A DNA stretch of 64,000 nucleotides from Eledone cirrhosa (lineage: Eukaryota > Mollusca > Cephalopoda > Octopoda > Eledonidae), in the NCBI GenBank assembly GCA_964016885.1, contig OZ024743.1, forward strand, positions 77,518,541 through 77,582,540, given 5' to 3'. Numbering within the stretch: the stretch's first letter is position 1; every line of letters starts with the position of its first letter. A program made the translations under genes and the position numbers. Shown here piece after piece: positions 57,005-64,000 of the stretch. Under the pieces are notes generated by a model. The model worked only from the letters and a program-made list of their open reading frames with translations. It was not told the DNA's origin and ran no database searches.

Positions 57005-57197
57005 TAATTGTTTCTACTTTTGGCACAAGGCCAGCAATTACTCAGTACATTACTGGTACTTTATTTTATCGACCCCGTAAGGATGAAAGGCAAAGTTAAC
57101 CTCGGCGGGATTTGAACTCAGAATGGCAAGGGCCGTAACTCTATGCGTCAAAGCATGGCGTCCAACCCTCTACCGATACTGCCAATTCACCGCCTTT
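57005..57197 (-). repeat. tRNA-derived SINE, full-length copy
   Basis: Minus strand from 57197: GGCGGTGAATTGGCAGTATC (box A region), GAGTTCAAATCCCGCCGAGG (box B), TTTGCCTTTCATCC, AATAAAGTACCAGTAATG and GGCCTTGTGCCAAAAGTAG. This is the reference copy for the partial ones at 0.95, 29.3, 35.9, 48.9 and 63.28 kb. It resembles octopus/squid tRNA-derived SINEs known to me. Confidence 0.82.
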
Positions 57198-57284
57198 GAT
57201 AAGTAAAAGATAATGGTCAAGAGAAAGGGATGGGAGAATTGTTCTGGTTCAGTGAATATGGTTAGTTCGCTGGGGTGTCAGAAT

Positions 57285-60200
57285 TCACATACCCCCTTCT
57301 ACAGATTTCAGAGACTGGCACATACCCCCTTCTAAAGATACCAGAGACTGACACATACCCCCTTCTACAGATACCAGAGACTGACACATACCCCCTTCTA
57401 CAGATACCAGAGACTGACACATACCCCCTTCTACAGATACCAGAGACTGACACATACCGCCTTCTACAGATACCAGAGACTGGTACATACCCCCTTCTAC
57501 AGATACCTGAGACTGACACATACCCTTTTCCACAGATACGAGAGACTGGCACATACCCCATTCTAAAGATACCAGAGACTGGCACATACCCCCTTCTAAA
57601 GATACCAGAGACTGACACATACCTCCTTCTACAGATACCTGAGACTGACACATACCCCCTTCCACATATACCAGAGACTGGCACATACCCCCTTCTACAA
57701 ATACCAGAGACTGACACATACCCCCTTCTACATATACCAGAGACTGGCACATACACCCTTCTACAGATACCAGAGACTGGCACATAGCCCCTTCTACAGA
57801 TACCAGGGACTGGCACATACACCATTCTACAGATAACAAAGACTGGCACATACCCCCTTCTACAGATACCAGAGACTGGCACATAGCCCCTTCTACAGAT
57901 ACCAGGGACTGGCACATAGCACCCCTTCTACAGATAACAAAGACTGGCACATACCCCCTTCTACAGATATCAGAGACTGGCACATAGCCCCTTCTACAGA
58001 TACCAGGGACTGGCACATAGCACCCCTTCTACAGATAACAAAGACTGGCACATACCCCCTTCTACAGATATCAGAGACTGGCACATAGCCCCTTCTACAG
58101 ATACCAGGGACTGGCACATAGCACCTCTTCTACAGATAACAAAGACTGGCACATACCCCCTTCTACAGATACCAGAGACTGGCACATAGCCCCTTCTACA
58201 GATACCAGGGACTGGCACATAGCACCCCTTCTACAGATAACAAAGACTGGCACATACCCCCTTCTACAGATACCAGAGACTGGCACATAGCCCCTTCTAC
58301 AGATACCAGGGACTGGCACATAGCACCCCTTCTACAGATAACAAAGACTGGCACATACCCCCTTCTACAGATACCAGAGACTAGCACATAGCCCCTTCTA
58401 CAGATACCAGGGACTGGCACATAGCACCCCTTCTACAGATAACAAAGACTGGCACATACCCCCTTCTACAGATATCAGAGACTGGCACATACCCCCTTCT
58501 ACAGCTACCAGAGACTGGCACATACCCCCTTCTACAGATACTACAGACTGGCACATAGCCCCCCCCCCCCCCTTTTACAGATACCAAAGACTCGCACATA
58601 CCCCCTTCTAAAGATACCAGAAACTGGCACATACCCCCTTCTAAAGATACCAGAGACTGACACATACCCCCTTCTACAGATACCTGAGACTGACACATAC
58701 CCCCTTCCACAGATACCAGAGACTGGCACATACCCCCTTCTACATATACCAGAGACTGACACATACCCTCTTCTACATATACCAGAGACTGGCACATACC
58801 CCCTTCTACAGATACCAGAGACTGGCACATACCCCCTTCTACAGATACCAGGGACTGGCACATAGCACCCCTTCTACAGATAACAAAGACTGGCACATAC
58901 CCCCTTCTACAGATATCAGAGACTGGCACATACCCCTTCTACAGATACTACAGACTGGCACATAGCCCCCCCTTCTACAGATACCAAAGACTCGCACATA
59001 CCCCCCTTCTACAGATACCAGAGACTGACACATACCCCCTTCTACAGATACCAGAGACTGGTACATATCCCCTTCTACAGATACCTGAGACTGACACATA
59101 CCCCCTTCCACAGATACCAGAGACTGACACATACCACCTTCTACAGATACCAGAGACTGGCACATACCCCCTTCTACAGATACCAGAGATTGACACATAC
59201 CCCCTTCTACAGACACCAGAGACTGACACATACCCCCTTCTACATATACCAGAGACTGGCACATACCCCCTTCTACAGATACCAGAGACTGGCACATACC
59301 CCCTTCTACAGATACCAGAGACTGCACATACCCCCTTCTACAGACACCAGAGACTGACACATACCCCCTTCTACATATACCAGAGACTGGCACATACCCC
59401 CTTCTACATATACCAGAGACTGACACATACCCCCTTCTACATATACCAGAGACTGGCACATACCCCCTTCTACAGATACCAGAGACTGGCACATACCCCC
59501 TTCTACAGATACCAGGGACTGGCACATAGCACCCCTTCTACAGATAACAAAGACTGGCACATACCCCCTTCTACAGATATCAGAGACTGGCACATACCCC
59601 TTCTACAGATACTACAGACTGGCACATAGCCCCCCCCTTCTACAGATACCAAAGACTCGCACATACCCCCCTTCTACAGATACCAGAGACTGACACATAC
59701 CCCCTTCTACAGATACCAGAGACTGGTACATATCCCCTTCTACAGATACCTGAGACTGACACATACCACCTTCTACAGATACCAGAGACTGGCACATACC
59801 CCCTTCTACAGATACCAGAGATTGACACATACCCCCTTCTACAGACACCAGAGACTGACACATACCCCCTTCTACATATACCAGAGACTGGCACATACCC
59901 CCTTCTACAGATACCAGAGACTGGCACATACCCCCTTCTACAGATACCAGAGACTGCACATACCCCCTTCTACAGACACCAGAGACTGACACATACCCCC
60001 TTCTACATATACCAGAGACTGGCACATACCCCCTTCTACAGATACCAGAGACTGGCACATACCCCCTTCTACAGATACCAGAGACTGCACATACCCCCTT
60101 CTACAGACACCAGAGATTGACACATACCCCCTTCTACAGATACCAGAGACTGGCACATACCCCCTTCTACAGATACCAGAGACTGACACATACCCCCTTC

Positions 60201-60520
60201 TACAGACACCAGAGACTGACACATACCCCCTTCTACAGATACCAGAGACTGGCACATACCCCCTTCTACAGATACCAGAGACTGACACATACCCCCTTCT
60301 ACAGATACCAGAGACTGGCACATAACTCCTACAGAAACCAGAGACTGGCACATACCCCCTTTTACAGATACTACAGACTGGCAGATAACCCCTTCTACAG
60401 GTACCAGAGACTGGCACATACCCGCTTCTACAAATACCAGAGACTGGCACATACCCCCTTCTACAGATACCACATACTGGCACATAGCTCCCCTCTTCTA
60501 CAGATACCACAGACTGTCAT
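57285..60520. repeat. 33-bp satellite array with 101-bp and 664-bp higher-order periods
   Basis: About 98 units of a 33-bp repeat (CTACAGATACCAGAGAC, TGGCACATACCCCCTT). Since 33 is a multiple of 3, several frames on both strands stay open and give 11-residue repeats such as YRYQRLAHTPF or CRRGYVPVSGI; I regard these as artefacts. Between about 57890 and 58450 a 101-bp block (three units plus 2 bp, with ATAGCACCCCTT and ATAACAAAG variants) repeats about five times. A larger block is repeated at 664 bp: ACCAGGGACT at 58847 and 59511, CATAGCCCCC at 58961 and 59625. A C-run at 58560-58572 and units of 31-32 bp add irregularity. Confidence 0.95.
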
Positions 60521-60755
60521 ACTATCAGCACTACCCCATGTATCAGACATGGCCACACAATTCTTTTGACCGAACACACACACACACACACATAACTCCA
60601 TCAAGCCACCACTACACTTAGTGAACATTCTTTTGCGTACTTCAGCTCCCCTCCCTCCTCTTCCCATTACTGTTAATTTTCATTTTTTTAATTTTGTTTG
60701 ATATTATTATCTTGAGAGAAGGTACCAGCATACTCTTTTGTTGCTAGTAGCTAGT
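60521..60755. other. satellite edge to retroelement tail, no gene
   Basis: Short (CA)n at 60575-60593 and plain DNA. Nothing recognised. Confidence 0.5.
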
Positions 60756-62090
60756 TCAAATTACTTGGCAATGTGTGTCATATTGAATGAATAGAAACAC
60801 ACACACACACATACGTGTACACCAGGTCGGAACAGAGAGGAGCCGAACTCCATCTCTCTCTCTATTATGCGCAAATGGGGTCCCACTGACTGGCCGCCCC
60901 ACGGTCCCGGCGGACAGAATGAAAAAGGCGTTTCCTCTGAGGATAGTGAGAGAGATGCGCTGGAAGAGCCATTCCATCTCGTGAGGCTCACACTTGCGGC
61001 TAGCCTGCTCAGCGCCTATGGTGGTAAGTAAGGAGGTAGCCCTAGGGCCAAGGACACCAGACGTCGCCACTGCTAGGGGTTCAACTGCAAACCTGTCGGA
61101 GAGCAACCGGTACTTGGAGAGTTTACCCTCCTCAGCCTCAAGTGCAGCAGAGCTTGAGTTAGTCGCAGACTGCACCAGGTTGCCGCTGAAGAATGTCTCG
61201 CTGCATGTAGCGTCCCAAACGAGGGGTTTACCACCGCGGAACGGGAGGATGGTCATGCCGTCTGGCCTTTTGCCGTCTCCGCTGTGCAGCCCTACCGGCT
61301 CGAGCTGAGAGGGGAAGGTGACCGGCACTGTAGCGACAGGACAGCGGGTGGAGGCCGACATGGCGTGGAAGGCGGCCGGCACTTTGGGGACAGGACAGCG
61401 GGTGGAGGCCGAAAGAGTCTACGGTGGATCCGCAGCGACATTTGTGTGGCTCGCAGATCCGGAGGTCAAACCCCAGGGAAACCCCGATGCACAGGCTATC
61501 ATTGTCCAGCTGCGTGCCTGTGGAGAAGGAGGGTAAGGCATAGAGCCAGGCACCGCTGTAGGTTGTGAGGCTGAGCGATAACAAGAAAGGCGGTGCTGGT
61601 CGTGCTGGGGTGCTAGCCTGTCTGAGGCTAGGTTTCACTGGATGGTATCCCAAATACTCGGGAGGCGGGGAGGACATGATATCAACACGGGAAGAAGGAG
61701 AAGGACAGTCTCATGGGCTGAGTCCAAGCCAGTTTCACGTCTCACAGGTGGCCTCACGATCCTCAATCACAGTGGGTTCCATTGTGTTTTGGAGAACCTT
61801 GTTGATGAGGACGCGGCATTAGGTTACCGACGACAGAAACGCTGGCAAAGCCAGTGAGACCGGAAACCGGAGGCCACCATTTCTAACAGGTAAGGTGGCC
61901 TGTTGCCATCCAAGGTCGTCAAACCGGACCCTGTAAATCTCCTCAGCTGCTCTCGGATACAAGTGTCGAGGTCAGCAAGGAGAGATGGGTGGTTGTAGCA
62001 AGGAGCGCTACGCGGAGTGTAGAGGAACTTCGGCATGGCGAAGCAGTACCTCAACAAGAAGAAGGCTGGGTGGGCGTCAATCATGCCCAG
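60756..62090 (-). pseudogene. retroelement post-RT region with a KRPDGM domain, decayed
   Basis: Minus strand from 62090. The first part reads HPAFFLLRYCFAMPKFLYT, SAPCYNHPSLLADLDTCIRE and LPAF-like pieces, which I know from the end of RT proteins in molluscan and cnidarian retroelements. Next comes GAWLYALPS, LDNDSLCIGVSLG, and a zinc-type ICEPHKCRCG...HPLSC. Then KRPDGMTILPFRGGKPLVWD, DRFAVEPLAVATSG and MEWLFQRISLTILRGN. RPDG...WDAT resembles a PD-(D/E)xK nuclease core, so a restriction-like endonuclease is plausible but inferred. There are at least three frameshifts and an internal duplication of about 67 bp (61320-61420). A shorter paralogue sits at 12.2 kb. Confidence 0.65.
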
Positions 62091-62440
62091 TCTGCTCGTG
62101 AGGGTCTTGAGCTACTGAAGCCTAGATGTGTGTGTGTGTATCTGATAAATATTTACGTGAAGATGTGTGTGTATGTAACTTACTAAAGCCTAGTGTACGT
62201 AACGAACGCGCAAACACACACACACTCATACAAAATGTGACGTCGTGGACATGTTATAAAACGTTCGTTTACTTATAGGTGACTATACTAAATTATTTTA
62301 GATAAAATGTTATATTGTTTTAATCCAAATGAATATAAAAATTACATGTTGTTAATCCCCGGGTCTAATACTTATTACCATGCAAAATTTGATTTGATTT
62401 GAGCAGTTTGAGAATGCACAAGGAAAAGACAGACAGAGAG
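62091..62440. other. AT-rich, possible start of a minus-strand Helitron-like element
   Basis: From 62455 leftwards on the minus strand: CAATTCTTTGTCTCTCTGTC, TGTCTTTTCC, then CTCAAACTGCTCAAATC, which resembles the 5' part of Helitron-type repeats. No end hairpin was found further left. Confidence 0.35.
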
Positions 62441-62461
62441 ACAAAGAATTGTATATATATA

Positions 62462-62485
62462 CTAGACCACATGTGACCCGTTGGG
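62462..62485 (-). mobile_element. Helitron-like 3' terminus
   Basis: Minus strand: a 7-bp hairpin GTGACCC-AAC-GGGTCAC, 7 nt, then CTAG (62465-62462) followed by T. This is the hairpin-plus-CTRR layout of Helitron 3' ends. The element body would lie to the right (62486 onward), where no protein is seen. Confidence 0.55.
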
Positions 62486-63100
62486 TCACTTTCACTTTAA
62501 AATATTATTTTAAAATCATGTTCACTTAAAAATAATTTTTAAATAATTAAAATATACACAGACATGTAGATATTGTGAAATGAAAGTAGAAGGCCCATAT
62601 ATATATACGTGTGTGTATGTATATATATAAATGTGTGTGTTTGTATATATATATATTGTATTATGTATGTCATTAACATACACTACGTATCACCTAATAC
62701 CACTTCTACTCTTCAATCCTCTATATCTATATTTATAACCAGGTATTCCCCACCAATCGTGTTATCTATAGTTAATTTGCTACACCTTGATCTGTATTTT
62801 ATTTCTTCTGTATTTTGATTTCTTCGATATGTTCTTATTTACTTCCATTTTTACTCCCACAATTACCACCCTGGGTATGACAGCATTCTAGTCATTTTAT
62901 TCTCCTTATATACTTATGTTTGTACTCATCTGTTACCTAAAATTAGCACACGAGACTAGAATATTCGTTTCTGTACCCTTTATATCTGTTTATCTTTAAT
63001 TACTCCCCCTACCCACACAGGACTTACACTGCATATAAATTCAAATAACCCGGACTAACTTGGGATTGAATATAGTCTTTTAGCTGATTTATAGTAATGA
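62486..63100. other. AT-rich body, no gene seen
   Basis: Possibly the body of the Helitron-like element ending at 62462. It contains short TA and TG tracts (62597-62660) and no coding frame of note. Confidence 0.4.
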
Positions 63101-63130
63101 CTAGCAGAATGGCCGGGCGTTGCTCGGGAT
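63101..63130 (-). mobile_element. Helitron-like 3' terminus (second)
   Basis: Minus strand: a hairpin from CCGAGC and GCCCGG around AAC with one mismatch, a short spacer CCATTCTG, then CTAG (63104-63101) followed by T. The repeated core GAGCAACGCCCGG is frequent at Helitron ends in animals. Confidence 0.5.
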
Positions 63131-63276
63131 TCTAAACATAGATTGGCATGTTTATCCCTCTTCTCTGAAATAGTACAGGCATGACCTAAAAGCAGGACGA
63201 AATACACTAATACTAACAGGTAGAGTAATGAGTAAATTCGTCAGTGATGCATGTGATTTCCCAACCGTTGACGATG

Positions 63277-63303
63277 TAATTACTGGCCTTGTGCCAAAAG
63301 TAG
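63277..63303 (+). repeat. SINE 3' fragment
   Basis: TAATTACTGGCCTTGTGCC then AAAAGTAG matches the tail block of the SINE at 57.0 kb. Confidence 0.5.
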
Positions 63304-63447
63304 TGGGACTTTTTGGGTGGCATATCGTCAGGAACAATGACGATAGCCCGCCTGTGCTTTCGTGAAATAAATACGTTTGTTTATATTTTGTTTTTGTGTA
63401 TGCAAAAATATCTGTACACGAATATTTATATATATATATATTTCCGG

Positions 63448-63484
63448 TCCAGACCCATGCTAGCGTGGAAGATGGACGTTAAAC

Positions 63485-63556
<72 letters not shown>

Positions 63557-63562
63557 GTGTAC
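63448..63562 (+). mobile_element. RTE-type 3' end with (GAT)n tail, then (TA)n
   Basis: CCATGCTAGCGTGGAAG then ATGGACGTTAAACGATGATG, about 45 bp of GAT repeats and (TA)n to 63555. Same tail as at 12.9 and 47.6 kb. Confidence 0.7.
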
Positions 63563-63564
63563 AT

Positions 63565-63805
63565 ATTTATATTTAAGTAACAGCCGTACTAAGAGTGGGA
63601 AATGAAATTTCGTTTCATTTTTTCAGTTATATATATATAATATTAAGGATACTATTTATGGTTATGTATATACTAACACTTTTTATAGTTATGTATATTT
63701 TAAACCCTAAACAGTGAAGGTCAGTATTTTATTACTACCTTATTACCAGTAAGATAAATAGCTCAATGTAATAATATCAGTTGTTCTACAGGGCACTTAT
63801 ATAGA
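63565..63805. repeat. dispersed repeat shared with 44.6-44.8 and 46.1 kb
   Basis: 63575-63620 matches one arm of the hairpin at 46067-46206. 63645-63805 is the inverse of 44610-44770 (GGATACTATTTATGGTTATG and ACCAGTAAGATAAATAGCTC blocks). It is directly followed by PLE coding sequence, so it may be PLE-associated. Confidence 0.75.
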
Positions 63806-63867
63806 ATATAGCCATAATGCAATACCTAGCAACCAGACTTCTACACAACATAATAACCGGCAGGTTA

Positions 63868-64000
63868 ACATCTAAAATAATTGTAATTGTAGATCTAATA
63901 GAACCTGCCCTTTAGATAAAAAACTGCTTAATCAAGGACATCATATACTCATGCACCGTCATAACTAGCAACTCTTCTGAAACCTATATAGGCTCTACTT
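63868..64000 (+). pseudogene. Penelope-like element, start of the GIY-YIG domain, cut by the window end
   Basis: Frame NNCNCRSNRTCPLDKKLLNQ is the cysteine block that precedes the PLE nuclease. After a frameshift near 63960 it reads TSNSSETYIGST, the YIG block. It runs out of the window. The upstream RT is absent, so the copy is truncated and shifted. Confidence 0.72.

Noticed and set aside
57285..60520. CRISPR array
   Set aside because: Units of 33 bp follow each other directly with no spacers, and the DNA is eukaryotic.
57262..60569. Several 70-240-codon frames with 11-residue repeats on both strands
   Set aside because: The 33-bp unit is a multiple of 3 and lacks stops in several frames. 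Frames exist on both strands at once, and shifts by 2 bp break any single reading.

Overview
This window looks like repeat-rich, gene-free nuclear DNA from a coleoid cephalopod, most likely an octopus. That call rests on tRNA-headed SINEs of a type I associate with octopus and squid, RTE-type retrotransposon ends with (GAT)n tails, many Penelope-like elements (PLEs), and very dense (TA)n, (CA)n, (CT)n and (ATT)n microsatellites. No host protein-coding gene, rRNA or standard tRNA gene could be supported. Every long reading frame is either a transposon protein or an artefact of a tandem repeat.

Layout: 1-4.4 kb holds a broken restriction-like-endonuclease (RLE) non-LTR element and a PLE remnant between inverted repeats. 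5.1-7.0 kb holds two identical 281-bp direct repeats. 7.5-7.8 kb is a GIY-YIG remnant. 8.0-12.2 kb is a 44-bp minisatellite with a 1.6-kb higher-order duplication, followed by a retroelement tail fragment. 13-18.5 kb has an RTE fragment, a Helitron-like element and a PLE fragment. 20.0-28.7 kb is two head-to-tail autonomous-type LINEs on the minus strand: an RTE element with very few lesions, and an L1/Tx1-type element with frameshifts. 30.1-33.4 and 39.0-42.9 kb are PLEs lying between inverted repeats. 36-46.2 kb is rich in large palindromes bounded by (TA)n. 47-48.5 kb has RTE and PLE 3' fragments. 49-56.1 kb is a stack of three 5'-truncated L1/Tx1-type copies and one RLE element joined through (ATT)n tracts. 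57.3-60.5 kb is a 33-bp satellite with nested 101-bp and 664-bp periods. 60.8-62.1 kb is a second copy of the retroelement tail. 62.4-63.1 kb has Helitron-like ends, and the window closes in another PLE.

The most notable signal is a set of about ten hammerhead-ribozyme-like folds in the PLE-associated repeats. In each, stem I, the CUGANGA box, stem II, the GAA box, and a tiny or self-complementary stem III can be paired by eye. A second group has UUGANAA in place of CUGANGA. That pairs U3 with A8 where the classical core pairs C3 with G8, so it is a candidate covarying variant ribozyme core. All folds were made by eye and none was scored.
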